DNA of 64,000 nt from JBBEBE01 sp040882505 (GTDB lineage: Bacteria > Bacteroidota > Rhodothermia > Balneolales > Balneolaceae), in contig JBBEBE010000002.1 of the NCBI GenBank assembly GCA_040882505.1, positions 62,001 to 126,000 on the forward strand, in the 5' to 3' direction. Below, piece after piece: positions 18,342 through 26,889 of the stretch (positions are counted from its first letter, which is position 1; every line of letters starts with the position of its first letter). Both the position numbers and the translations under genes were made by a program. The notes beneath the pieces were generated by a model that ran no database searches, was not told the DNA's origin, and saw nothing but the letters and a program-made list of their open reading frames with translations.

Positions 18342-19450
18342 AAATTGGGGTACTCACAAGTTCAAGGGCTGATTTTGGTATCTATCTGCCTTTGCTGAAG
18401 CAATTAAAACAAGATTCATTCTTTGACTTGTCGATCATAGCCTTTGGCACCCATGGATCTCCCTATCATGGAGGAACTATTTCTGAAATTCAGGAAGAAG
18501 GGTTTAAAAATATTGATCTCATACAATCACTTTTGCTCAATGATAATCCAAATGGAATCAGTACTTCATACGGGCTCACAGTAGCAAAATTTGCTGATTA
18601 CTGGTCTGAAAAAGTATTTGATATGGTTTTTTGTTTGGGAGATCGGTTTGAGATGTCGGCAGCTGTGCAAGCCGGAATTCCTTTTGGAGTCAAATTCGCT
18701 CATATACATGGTGGGGAAAAAACACTGGGCGCTATTGATAATATTTATCGACATCAAATTACATTAGCCTCATCTATTCAATTACCATCAACCGAGTTGT
18801 ATAAAGAAAAAATCATTTCAATTGTTGATGATAGAGAAAATGTACACAATGTCGGTTCTTTAAGTTTAGATGGTATCGAAGATTTTGAGTTCATGAGAAA
18901 GAAAGAGTTTCTCAGTAAATATGGAATTCCTGATAAGCCCTATGCCTTAATTACCTTTCATCCTGAAACTGTAAATCCTGAAAGAAATCATAAATATGCA
19001 GAAGAAATAAAATCTGCATTGATTGAATTGAGTAAAGATTTTTTCATCGTTGTCACAATGCCGAATGCAGATACATATGGCAGGATATTTCGTGATGTTA
19101 TATGTGAACTGAGGAAGGAGATTAAAGATCAAATTTTATGTGTTGAAAACTTTGGAAAAACCAACTATTTCAATGCCATGAATTATGCTGAGTTTCTTTT
19201 AGGTAACACCTCAAGTGGTATTATTGAAGCGGCCTCGTTTGGTAAGTATGTTATTAATGTAGGCAATCGCCAAAAAGGACGTGCAAGGAGTGAAAATGTT
19301 TTTGATAGAGAGTTCGAAGCCAATGAAATATTAAAAGGTGTTGATTCTGTTAAGCACTTGGGAACCTATGAAGGAGAAAATATTTATCGCAAGCCTGATA
19401 CAACCAAAAGAATTATTGAAGTACTGAAATACTACTATGCGTCATTATAA
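18338..19450 (+). CDS. legG: Hydrolysing NDP-sugar 2-epimerase, NeuC/LegG family
   Basis: A 370-residue GT-B-fold enzyme that removes the nucleotide and inverts C2 to give the free 2,4-diamino-trideoxy-mannose derivative used by the synthase. The N-terminus MKIGVLTSSRADFGIYLPLL is diagnostic for NeuC/LegG. FCLGDRFEM, FAHIHGGEKTLGAIDNIYRHQI, LITFHPETVNPERN and LLGNTSSGIIEAASFG are also conserved. The ATG at 18338 overlaps the legI TGA (ATGA). Substrate nucleotide (GDP or UDP) is not decidable from motifs; context favours GDP. Confidence 0.9.
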   Translation: MKIGVLTSSRADFGIYLPLLKQLKQDSFFDLSIIAFGTHGSPYHGGTISEIQEEGFKNIDLIQSLLLNDNPNGISTSYGLTVAKFADYWSEKVFDMVFCLGDRFEMSAAVQAGIPFGVKFAHIHGGEKTLGAIDNIYRHQITLASSIQLPSTELYKEKIISIVDDRENVHNVGSLSLDGIEDFEFMRKKEFLSKYGIPDKPYALITFHPETVNPERNHKYAEEIKSALIELSKDFFIVVTMPNADTYGRIFRDVICELRKEIKDQILCVENFGKTNYFNAMNYAEFLLGNTSSGIIEAASFGKYVINVGNRQKGRARSENVFDREFEANEILKGVDSVKHLGTYEGENIYRKPDTTKRIIEVLKYYYASL

Positions 19451-20489
19451 GGAACATCTCATTATATCCGGTACCTCGATCAGGGAAGCTTTAATCGTGT
19501 TAGATAAACTTGCAAAGGATGCGATATCTTTTGTAGTGGATGAAGACGATAAACTTCTTGGTTCTTTAACAGATGGTGATGTCCGTCGTGGATTGATCAA
19601 TGGAGCTCAGTTGAATCAACCCGTAGAGGATATTATTCAGTCTAATCCAAGATACCTTCGCAAGGGGGATCAGGATATTGAAAAAGTGATTCAGTTTCGA
19701 GAGGGTAATTTTAAGGTAATCCCTATTCTGGATAAAGATGATCGCATTGTGAACGTGATCAATTTTGGGGTCCTGAAGTCGTATTTACCAGTGGATGTAG
19801 TTGTTATGGCGGGTGGTAAGGGAACTCGATTGCGTCCATTAACCGAGAAAACTCCAAAACCATTACTCAAGGTTGGGGATAAACCAATATTAGAGCACAA
19901 TCTCCACAGATTGTCATTGTACGGAATGGATGATTTCTGGATCACCGTGAATTACTTGGGAGAACAGATAGAGAGTCATTTCGGAAATGGCAATCACAAG
20001 AACCTGAATATCAACTATGTTTGGGAAGATGAGCCACTTGGGACGATTGGTTCCGTTTCAAGAATAACGGACTTCATTCATGACTACGTCTTGGTTACCA
20101 ATTCGGATATTTTAACGGGTCTGGATTATGAGGACTTCTTTTTAAAGTTTAAACATGAAGAAGCTGATTTTGCAGTTGTGACCATTCCTTATAAAGTGGA
20201 TATCCCGTATGCAGTACTTGAGACGAGTAATGGGCATGTGATGAGTTTCAAAGAAAAACCCACTTACACCTATTATTCCAATGGCGGGATCTATCTGATG
20301 AAGCGAGAGATTACGGATCGGATTCCCAAGAATGCATTTTTTGATACGACTGACCTGATGGAGAATCTTATTGAGGATGGGAAGAAGGTGATATCGTATC
20401 CATTGAACGGTTATTGGCTGGATATTGGTAAACCGGAAGATTTTGAGAAGGCACAAGAAGATATCAACCGGCTCAATATATTTAAATGA
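19437..20489 (+). CDS. PtmE-like sugar-1-phosphate nucleotidyltransferase with N-terminal CBS pair
   Basis: A 350-residue protein. Residues ~1-115 form two CBS motifs (ISFVVDEDDKLLGSLTDGDV and a second repeat). From ~122 there is a nucleotidyltransferase with VVMAGGKGTRLRPLTEKTPK, then WEDEPLGTIGSV, LVTNSDIL and GYWLDIGKPEDFEKA. In Campylobacter the same architecture (PtmE) makes GDP-glucosamine for legionaminic acid, so this gene suggests a GDP-linked pathway here. It overlaps the legG end by 14 nt. Confidence 0.88.
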   Translation: MRHYKEHLIISGTSIREALIVLDKLAKDAISFVVDEDDKLLGSLTDGDVRRGLINGAQLNQPVEDIIQSNPRYLRKGDQDIEKVIQFREGNFKVIPILDKDDRIVNVINFGVLKSYLPVDVVVMAGGKGTRLRPLTEKTPKPLLKVGDKPILEHNLHRLSLYGMDDFWITVNYLGEQIESHFGNGNHKNLNINYVWEDEPLGTIGSVSRITDFIHDYVLVTNSDILTGLDYEDFFLKFKHEEADFAVVTIPYKVDIPYAVLETSNGHVMSFKEKPTYTYYSNGGIYLMKREITDRIPKNAFFDTTDLMENLIEDGKKVISYPLNGYWLDIGKPEDFEKAQEDINRLNIFK

Positions 20490-21172
20490 AACCTTTGATT
20501 GTCATACCTGCACGTGGAGGTTCGAAGAGACTTCCGGGGAAAAATATCAAACCATTCAAAGGCAGACCTTTAATACATTATTCAATTGAAGCTGCCAAGG
20601 AAATATTTGATGACTCTGTCATCTGTGTATCTACGGATGATGAAGAGATCAAAAGTGTATCAGAACGGACAGGTATCGACGTGCCATTTATCAGGCCAGC
20701 CGAACTGGCAACAGATGACGCTGACAGTCGGTCCGTTTTACTTCACGCCTTTGAGTATTATAAAGAAAACAAAAACTATGAAGCAGATACTATCATCCTG
20801 CTTCAGCCAACTTCCCCACTGCGTAAAGCGAAGCACATTCAGGATGCCGTTGCGCTGTACCATAAAAAGTTGGATATGGTAGTTTCTGTCAAGGAGACAA
20901 CGTCCAATCCTTATTTTGTGCTTTACGAAGAGAATGAGAGCGGGTTTTTACAAAAATCCAAAAAGGGATCATTCACAAGAAAGCAAGAACTCCCCTCTGT
21001 CTGGGAGCTGAATGGAGCTATTTATGTAATAAATGTCCAATCCTTGCAGGAAAAGCAACCCAGTGAATTTGAAAGGGTTGTTAAATATGAGATGGGGGAG
21101 CTAGAGTCGATAGATGTTGATACGGAATTGGATTGGAAACTCTTGGAAGTCGTCTCTGGTGTCTCTGACTAG
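20486..21172 (+). CDS. legF: CMP-nonulosonate (legionaminate-type) cytidylyltransferase
   Basis: A 228-residue NeuA-family enzyme that activates the nine-carbon acid with CTP. VIPARGGSKRLPGKNIKPF at the N-terminus is the CTP-binding signature. SVICVSTDDEEI, LLQPTSPLRKAKHIQDAV, WELNGAIYVI and the terminal ESIDVDTELDWKLLE are also family hallmarks. Its start overlaps the preceding stop (ATGA). It is the last gene of the seven-gene operon; no glycosyltransferase or flippase for the product is in the window. Confidence 0.92.
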   Translation: MKPLIVIPARGGSKRLPGKNIKPFKGRPLIHYSIEAAKEIFDDSVICVSTDDEEIKSVSERTGIDVPFIRPAELATDDADSRSVLLHAFEYYKENKNYEADTIILLQPTSPLRKAKHIQDAVALYHKKLDMVVSVKETTSNPYFVLYEENESGFLQKSKKGSFTRKQELPSVWELNGAIYVINVQSLQEKQPSEFERVVKYEMGELESIDVDTELDWKLLEVVSGVSD

Positions 21173-21245
21173 TTCCATGAGTTGTTACCTACGATGAATG
21201 GATATTTCAGTGGCATTGTATCCCTTTCGTTAACCGACCTGAATC

Positions 21246-24200
21246 CTACTCCAATTCCCGTAGCCGGTCAATGTAGCGCTCCATGAGCTCCTGCACCTCG
21301 GGGTCAAAGGGGGTCTGGCGCGGGTCTGCCAGTCGAAGGCGGAGCTCGCTCTCCCAGGTGCGTTCGGGGGGGGCAATATCGGCATCGGTCAGGGGCCTCA
21401 CGGCCGGTTCGGCCCGTTGGGCATCCCGGGCTTGGTTCTCGTCGGGCTCGCCCTGTTGGCGAAGAGACTCCTGTGTGCGCAGCATGCGGGAGTGGATCTC
21501 TGCCTGCTGGTCCGGCACGGATTCCGGGCGCCCTTCCCGCAACCGTCGGATCGCCTCTTCCATCTCTCGGAGGGTCTGTTCGAGCTCGCTCTGCCGCTCG
21601 TCTCCCGGAGCGCTCTGTCGCAAACGTTGGAGCTCTTCCCGCACCCGGTTCTGCTCGCGGGCCAGCTGATCCAGTCGCTCCTGCTGGTCTATGGTGAGCC
21701 GCTCGCCCTGCTCCTCGTTGATGAGCTCTTGGAGGGTCTGGTTGATCTCGAGCTGTTCGCCGGAGAGGTTCATCAGCTGATCGGCCAGTTGCTCCATGGA
21801 GAGCCCGCCCCCTCCGGCCTGGTTTTCGAGCTGCCGCATCGCCTCCTGCTGGAGGTCGGCCAGCTGGTTCAAGCTCGCCAGGGCGGTGCGTGTGGCCGGT
21901 TCGGCCTGAACAGGGTTGCGCTCGGCCAGCGTGGTCAGGGCGGCGCTCAGCGCTCGACGGGTCTGTTCGAAGAGGCGGTCCAGCTCCAGGGCCAGCGGCG
22001 GGATCGGTTCGGTCAACGTGGCCAGCTCCCGTTCGAGCTGCCCGGTCTGCTGGCGGATGCGCTGCTGGGTGCGGGCAAGGCTGGCAAACGCCTCGTGGCC
22101 CTGGCGAAGGGCGGGAGCCCGGATGGCGAGCAGCTCCTGCTGGTCGGAGAGAAGCAGGGTCCAGACCAGGGAGCGCTCCAGTCCGTCGAGGCTGATCTGA
22201 ATTTGGCCCGACTGCATGTCGGTCTTCGCGCTGCGTAGCCGCTCGGACTGCTCGCGGATGCGGGTCGCTTCCCGATTGCGGGTGGGGGGTTGCACGGGTT
22301 CCCTGCCGGTCAATTCCCTGGAGAGGGTCGCGTGGGTCTCCCGAAGCTCCCCGCCAACCGTCCGGGCCAGCTCCTGCAGTCGCTCCTGTCGCCGTTCAGG
22401 GGCCGATTCGCCCAGTGCGGGCAGCTCGTCCATCACCTGGCCGATCCCGTCGAGCGCCTCCCGGTCCCGTCCGGATGGCTCATCGGGCGAGGCGGGTTCA
22501 ACCCGGGTTGGGTCGTCGGGCTCCGCGGATTCCGGAGAGAGGAGGTCGGCCGATTCGTCCAGTCGGGCCGCCAAGCGGTCAAGGTGCAGGTTGGTTTTCA
22601 GGTCCTGGAAGAGTTGCAGGGGTCGGCCCAGGCGGCTCCGGAGCTGCTCTTCGTTGCGGGCGAGCTCCTGGAGGGCGCTGCTCAGATCGTTCATGCCACC
22701 CTCTTGCATCGCCTCGCGCAGTTCCCGGAGGGCCTTCTGGAGGGCCGGGTGGTCCAGCTCGTCCATCATGTCGGCGACCTGCCGGGCGGCCTCGCGGGTC
22801 TCCTCGCTGATGGCGGGGGTCCCGTCGAGTTGCTGTTCGAGGGCTTGAAGGTCTCTCCGGGCGGTTTCAAGGGTGGATTCAAGCTCGTTGGCGGCCGATT
22901 CGGTCTGTCGGAGCTGCTCGTGTTCCTGCGGGCCGGCTTCGCCCCGGGTGCGCAGTTGGTTTTGGAGTTGTTCGGTTCGTTGGCGGAGGGTTTCCGAACC
23001 GCTCTGCAGGCCGAGTAGCTGCTCATCGGCTCTGCGGGTCTGCCGGGTAAGGCGGGCGAGGATGTCGATCATGGAGGGAATGTTCAGGAGTCGCTCGGGG
23101 GTGCGGGTGGTGCCCGGGCCGGTGACGGTGTTGGCATCATGGGCGGTGATGCGAAAGCGGAGCTCGTCGCGGGGGCGCAGGTCCAGATCGGTCAGGTCCC
23201 AGATGTGGGCGGCCTCCAGCTGGTCGGGCCCGGGGGGTGGCAGAGGGGTGGTGCCGGTGACCGGTTCGGGGACGAACGCGCGACGCAGTTCCCACTCCAG
23301 GGTGAGGCTGGCCAGGCCGATGCGGTCATGGGCGTTGTAGCGAAGGGGGAGGGCCGTGAGGCCGGGGTCGGCTTCCAGGTGGGTGGCCGGCTCGATCCAC
23401 TGGACCACCGGGGGCCGGTCGGGCGAGAGAGGGGTCACGATCCGGAGGGGGTCTGAGCTCCCCGGGCTCAGCGCCAGGGTGTCGCTCTGCTCGAGCGTGC
23501 GGGTGGTGCGAAACGGGAAGGTGGCCGAGACGGGATGCTCGGCGCGCAGGGTCGTGTCGGCGCTCGAGCGCAGGGTCACGGCGCCGATCTGGTCGCTCCG
23601 GCCCGAGAGGACAAGCGTGGTTCCCGGCAGGATCGGTTGGTTGGTGTCGATCGTTTGCGGGTTGGCGGCGCTCGGGCTCAGCTCGAGGGTGTCGGCAGGC
23701 CAGCCGGTGTAGGCCGGGGGAATCAGGATCGCCTGCAGGCGGGTGAGCTCGGGGATCGGTCGCGGGGGAGCGGGCACGGGCTCGGTTGGTTGGGGCGTGC
23801 CCGTCATGGCGAGGGCGCGCCCGGTTCGCTCGGGGGCAAGGAGTGCGCTTGTGGTCAGCAGGGTGGCTGCGAGCAGAGCGAAGGCGGTAAAGGAGAGGGT
23901 ATGGGCTCGCGATCGCTGATGGCGAAGCTCCTCGTCCAGGGTCTCCCGGAGGGTTTGGGGGTCGATCTCGCGGAAGATCTGCCCGATGGCGTGATCCAGC
24001 ATGGAGGTGTCAGGATCGCCGCCAGGTCCGGTCGGGTGTGGGGGGTCGTCGCCGGGTTCCCGCTCGGCTGTTGGTGCCCCCAGGTGTTCTCGCTGCAGGG
24101 CCAGATCCACCCCGTCCAGCAGGCGGGGGTGGGGGCCGCGTTCGGTCGCCATGCGGGCGATCTGCAGGATGCGCTCGTCGGGGGACTGGCGTCGGGTTTC

Positions 24201-24452
24201 CAGGTGTCGGCGGGTAGCGCGGATGGCCAAATAGAGGGTGGCGGCAAGCCCGAGGAGCCAGATGGCGGCTTTGAGCACGGGAGGGAGGGGGTTCAGCCCG
24301 TCCAAAAGAAGCAGGAGCAGGGGCGCGGAGAGCAGAATCGATAGCAGGATGGCCCCGTCGCGCCACCGCTGGAATCGTTGACGTTTCTCGCCGGCTGCGC
24401 GGAGATGGCGCAATATCGTCGCTGCGTTGTGATGGCCGGTTTGGCGTTCCAT
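21246..24452 (-). CDS. Large membrane-anchored coiled-coil protein, DUF4175 family
   Basis: A 1068-residue protein with two N-terminal transmembrane helices (AILLSILLSAPLLLLLL and AAIWLLGLAATLYLAI) and a third at about 185-205. A periplasmic region rich in Pro/Thr follows. The long Glu/Gln/Arg-rich coiled-coil second half includes a low-complexity region (LRQQTGQLERELATL). This fits DUF4175 proteins, which in Bacteroidota are often near moxR, DUF58 and batA/batB genes. Function is unknown. Here it stands alone on the minus strand, converging with the nonulosonate operon (73-bp gap). The BatB-like VWA domain at 7014 may be a former neighbour. Direct copies of the gene's first codons and upstream DNA occur at 26120 and 26951. 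Confidence 0.75.
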   Translation of the reverse strand: MERQTGHHNAATILRHLRAAGEKRQRFQRWRDGAILLSILLSAPLLLLLLDGLNPLPPVLKAAIWLLGLAATLYLAIRATRRHLETRRQSPDERILQIARMATERGPHPRLLDGVDLALQREHLGAPTAEREPGDDPPHPTGPGGDPDTSMLDHAIGQIFREIDPQTLRETLDEELRHQRSRAHTLSFTAFALLAATLLTTSALLAPERTGRALAMTGTPQPTEPVPAPPRPIPELTRLQAILIPPAYTGWPADTLELSPSAANPQTIDTNQPILPGTTLVLSGRSDQIGAVTLRSSADTTLRAEHPVSATFPFRTTRTLEQSDTLALSPGSSDPLRIVTPLSPDRPPVVQWIEPATHLEADPGLTALPLRYNAHDRIGLASLTLEWELRRAFVPEPVTGTTPLPPPGPDQLEAAHIWDLTDLDLRPRDELRFRITAHDANTVTGPGTTRTPERLLNIPSMIDILARLTRQTRRADEQLLGLQSGSETLRQRTEQLQNQLRTRGEAGPQEHEQLRQTESAANELESTLETARRDLQALEQQLDGTPAISEETREAARQVADMMDELDHPALQKALRELREAMQEGGMNDLSSALQELARNEEQLRSRLGRPLQLFQDLKTNLHLDRLAARLDESADLLSPESAEPDDPTRVEPASPDEPSGRDREALDGIGQVMDELPALGESAPERRQERLQELARTVGGELRETHATLSRELTGREPVQPPTRNREATRIREQSERLRSAKTDMQSGQIQISLDGLERSLVWTLLLSDQQELLAIRAPALRQGHEAFASLARTQQRIRQQTGQLERELATLTEPIPPLALELDRLFEQTRRALSAALTTLAERNPVQAEPATRTALASLNQLADLQQEAMRQLENQAGGGGLSMEQLADQLMNLSGEQLEINQTLQELINEEQGERLTIDQQERLDQLAREQNRVREELQRLRQSAPGDERQSELEQTLREMEEAIRRLREGRPESVPDQQAEIHSRMLRTQESLRQQGEPDENQARDAQRAEPAVRPLTDADIAPPERTWESELRLRLADPRQTPFDPEVQELMERYIDRLRELE

Positions 24453-24502
24453 GAGCGAATGATAGGGGTTCTGGGTGGAAGGTTCTCGGGGAAGTGGAGG
24501 TT
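24436..24502. repeat. Direct repeat copy A (start and upstream of DUF4175 gene)
   Basis: The native copy of a sequence found three times. The right part 24456-24502 (47 nt) is identical to 26120-26166. The left part 24436-24474 (39 nt) is identical to 26951-26989. The shared core of all three is CGAATGATAGGGGTTCTGG. All three copies lie in the same orientation. Confidence 0.95.
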
Positions 24503-24591
24503 GAATTTGTGAGGCGGATCGTGGAATATGTGTCAGGGATGACGGACCGATACGTTATCTCTCAGTTTCAGCAAGTTTCGGGAATGTCTTT

Positions 24592-25150
24592 ATGAACACG
24601 GCTTCTACACAGACGGGCGAAACATTCTACAAGAAAGTGATTGCTGAGCACTTGGAGAACAGTTTGAAAACAAGTTCTCTGCTGGATCAAGTGATCAGGA
24701 CTCTTTGTCACCAAATTGGGGGGATACCGACTGAGATCTGCCGGTTTTGAATTGGATCTCTGGGCCGCTGATCATACAGTCGGCATAGGGACGTCGAAAA
24801 GACGGAATCACAGTTCATTCAAGGCTGTATCGAGATCCGCAGCTCTCTCATTGGACTCAATCGTCTATACATCCAAGGGAGTACTGTATGAACAAGGATT
24901 TTTTGACACGTTGAAGACGGGAGTGTTGAGCTTGAATCGGACCCACATTGTGCGGTCGCAGCGTATGGCAGTCAAAGCCATTCGGTTGTGTAATGAATAC
25001 GCATTGATTCCCGACATACATCTTCAATCGATGATTCAGTCAGAAACAGACCTGACGTATGAGGACATGTTGGGAGAGATTCGGGCGTTTGGTGGATCAT
25101 TCGAGAGAGTTGGCTCTCGTTTGAAGACAGAATCTGTTTCCATGATGTAA
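24592..25150 (+). pseudogene. Unknown protein interrupted by a frameshift at a G6 tract
   Basis: An ATG at 24592 opens a frame (MNTASTQTGETFYKK...) that stops at 24750. A second frame, open from 24695, continues to 25150 and ends in LKTESVSMM. Both frames share the run of six G at 24718-24723. Removing one G would join LLDQVIRTLCHQIGG to YRLRSAGFELDLWAAD and give one ~185-residue protein. I do not recognise the family. It is helical in the C-terminal half (RTHIVRSQRMAVKAIRLCNEY). It lies between the DUF4175 start and hicAB, in a region with other broken genes. It may be a pseudogene, a slippage-switched gene or a sequence error. Confidence 0.5.
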
Positions 25151-25271
25151 GATATTGGTCCTTGACAACGTGAGGAGTTTCCGGATTCCGGATGTATCCC
25201 GAATTTATTCGGATTCAACCGAAGTACGAGTGGCTTGGCTCATAAAGTTGGCACTTGTTGCCAAGTGTCAC

Positions 25272-25652
25272 TTACCATGTGTTGATTCCTCCTGCCATGG
25301 ATCGACGTTGTTGCTCTGATCCGACTCCTTCTGACAAGAGTTTGATCATTAACGTGTTCAGCGAAACACCTTCCTCCTCTGCCAAATCCGAGAGTCTGGA
25401 GTGAAGAGACTTGGGTAATCGAGCTCGAATCTGTCCGCTGAATTCTTGTTTGAATTTCGGCTGGGGAAGTGGCTTCTGCTTCTCGTTATAAGATTCGATA
25501 AAGAGCTCCAATGCTACCTCTGCTTCAGAAATGGCTTCATTGACGGATTCGCCGAATGCAGAGAGACCAGGAAATTCGGGGCACACTGCAATATATCCCT
25601 GATCTTCGGGGCTGTAACGGACGTTGAAACTGAATTTATTTTCTTCAGACAT
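25272..25652 (-). CDS. hicB: HicB antitoxin
   Basis: A 126-residue type II antitoxin. The N-terminal half (FNVRYSPEDQGYIAVCPEFPGLSAFGES) is the degenerate RNase-H-like HicB fold that blocks HicA. The C-terminal half (GQIRARLPKSLHSRLSDLAEEEGVSLNTLMIKLLSEG) is a ribbon-helix-helix DNA-binding domain for autoregulation. It follows hicA by 2 nt on the minus strand; toxin-first order is the usual one for hicAB. Confidence 0.9.
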   Translation of the reverse strand: MSEENKFSFNVRYSPEDQGYIAVCPEFPGLSAFGESVNEAISEAEVALELFIESYNEKQKPLPQPKFKQEFSGQIRARLPKSLHSRLSDLAEEEGVSLNTLMIKLLSEGVGSEQQRRSMAGGINTW

Positions 25653-25654
25653 GA

Positions 25655-25903
25655 CTACGTATCCTGTAAGTTGTTTTCCTCGATGACCTGTGTCAATTGT
25701 TTGACTTGATACGGTTTGGCTTCACCATTTCTTTCCTGAAAGTTCATAAAGAGCGATTCTTCTTCATGAATCATCATGACATGTGAGCCTTTTTGTCGAC
25801 TAATGGCAAAGCCGTGATGTTCGGCTAGTTTGATCAGGTCCGTGAACCTGAAGTTGTTTGGGGACTCTTTGGCTCGTCTGAGCAGCTTTTCTTTTCTTCC
25901 CAT
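25655..25903 (-). CDS. hicA: HicA mRNA interferase toxin
   Basis: An 82-residue double-stranded-RNA-binding-fold toxin. LIKLAEHHGFAISRQKGSHVMM carries the conserved His of the GSH motif, and the tail LTQVIEENNL is typical. The toxin cleaves mRNA when HicB is lost. The protein is full length with its catalytic motif present, so the pair looks active. Confidence 0.9.
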   Translation of the reverse strand: MGRKEKLLRRAKESPNNFRFTDLIKLAEHHGFAISRQKGSHVMMIHEEESLFMNFQERNGEAKPYQVKQLTQVIEENNLQDT

Positions 25904-25916
25904 TCGGTTCCTTTAT

Positions 25917-25938
25917 ATGGTACCGAATGCGGTACCAT
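25917..25938. promoter_or_regulatory. Operator of hicAB (perfect inverted repeat)
   Basis: ATGGTACCG and CGGTACCAT form a perfect 9-bp inverted repeat with a 4-nt spacer. It lies 13 nt upstream of the hicA start and directly after the proposed -10 box, a good position for repression by the HicB ribbon-helix-helix domain. Confidence 0.7.
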
Positions 25939-25939
25939 C

Positions 25940-25968
25940 AATATACATTTGATGACTCGAAAAGTAAA
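25940..25968 (-). promoter_or_regulatory. Candidate hicAB promoter
   Basis: Read on the minus strand, TTTACT (25968-25963) and TATATT (25945-25940) are separated by 17 nt, resembling -35 and -10 boxes, and lie just upstream of the inverted-repeat operator. Bacteroidota housekeeping promoters differ from this consensus, so this is tentative. Confidence 0.4.
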
Positions 25969-26232
25969 CAGACGTAATTTCAAAGTTGAGATTCGAACAA
26001 TCTTCCGTGATCGTATTCTGTCTGCTTGATTCGTCTATAATCTATTGAAATAAAAGTATTTATGAACTTATTCTCCAGGGAATTTCAAAACTTGAGACGG
26101 AGTGTAAATGGTTCTTAATCGAATGATAGGGGTTCTGGGTGGAAGGTTCTCGGGGAAGTGGAGGTTTGGATGAGGGGAGTGTAAGGAATGGATCGGAAAG
26201 GGATCGTTATTAATGGTTGCCTATAAGGTAAA
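25969..26232. other. Gene-free stretch between the two toxin-antitoxin modules
   Basis: About 370 bp separate hicA from dinJ. This part holds repeat copy B (26120-26166). It also has the phrase GGGGAGTGTAAGGAA (26174-26188), seen again at 40715-40729, and a -10-like TATAAG at 26222-26227 ahead of the dinJ operator. I see no supportable gene. Confidence 0.6.
26120..26166. repeat. Direct repeat copy B
   Basis: Forty-seven nucleotides identical to 24456-24502, the DNA just upstream of the DUF4175 start codon. It sits between hicAB and dinJ-yafQ in the same orientation as the native copy. Confidence 0.95.
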
Positions 26233-26256
26233 TTTGTAGCACATTTAAGCTACAAA
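26233..26256. promoter_or_regulatory. Operator of dinJ-yafQ (inverted repeat)
   Basis: TTTGTAGC and GCTACAAA are perfect 8-bp arms with an 8-nt spacer, ending 19 nt before the dinJ ATG. RelB/DinJ-type antitoxins bind such palindromes to autoregulate. A strong ribosome site, AAGGAGG, follows 5 nt before the ATG. Confidence 0.75.
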
Positions 26257-26275
26257 ATGTATCAAGGAGGTACCT

Positions 26276-26539
26276 ATGTCTACAAAAACAACCACAGTCA
26301 GAGCTCGAGTGGAGCCGAAGTTGAAAGAAGAAACCGAGCGCATCTTTGATGAGCTTGGGATTAGTACGACCGAGGCCATTCGTATGTTTTTTGCACAGGT
26401 AAAAATACACAGGGGATTGCCCTTTGATGTAAAAGTCCCGAACAAGAATACCCAGCAAGCCATTGTGGATGCGACGACCGGGGAGGGTGTAAAAACGTTT
26501 GATTCACCGGAGGAGCTATTTGACGATCTGGATATTTAA
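26276..26539 (+). CDS. dinJ: RelB/DinJ-family antitoxin
   Basis: An 87-residue antitoxin. The N-terminal TTVRARVEPKLKEETERIF and ELGISTTEAIRMFFAQV form the ribbon-helix-helix, and KTFDSPEELFDDLDI is the toxin-binding tail. It has a strong Shine-Dalgarno and an upstream inverted-repeat operator, and is followed 2 nt later by the toxin gene. Confidence 0.93.
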   Translation: MSTKTTTVRARVEPKLKEETERIFDELGISTTEAIRMFFAQVKIHRGLPFDVKVPNKNTQQAIVDATTGEGVKTFDSPEELFDDLDI

Positions 26540-26541
26540 CA

Positions 26542-26811
26542 ATGAAACATGTTTCCCGGACGACTCGATTCAAGAAGGATATCAAACGGATGAAGAAAAG
26601 AGGCAAGTCGTTTGATGTATTTAAAAGAGTTGTTCAGGATTTGGCAAGTGGCAGGTCGCTGGATGCAAAGTTGAAAGATCACAAACTGTTCGGTGATTAT
26701 ATTGGAACCAGGGAGTGCCATTTGGAGCCGGACTGGTTACTGATTTACGAGAATCATGAAGAGGAGATCAGGTTAATTCGAACGGGCACTCATGCTGATC
26801 TTTTTGAGTGA
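26542..26811 (+). CDS. yafQ: YafQ-family mRNA interferase toxin
   Basis: An 89-residue RelE-superfamily ribosome-dependent endoribonuclease. FKKDIKRMKKRGKSF, LKDHKLFGDYIGTRECHLEPDWLLIY and IRLIRTGTHADLF match YafQ, with its catalytic His/Asp region and the C-terminal HxDLF. Length is normal and no lesion is visible. Confidence 0.93.
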   Translation: MKHVSRTTRFKKDIKRMKKRGKSFDVFKRVVQDLASGRSLDAKLKDHKLFGDYIGTRECHLEPDWLLIYENHEEEIRLIRTGTHADLFE

Positions 26812-26889
26812 TTGTTCAGTATGGTATTAATTTTGTTCAACTGATGAACGACGGGTAGATATCGTAATTGAAATTTGATTCGTGCGTAT

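Noticed and set aside
26210..26606. Minus-strand frames opposite dinJ
   Set aside because: They overlap the operator, the strong ribosome site and the DinJ gene; no domain is seen.
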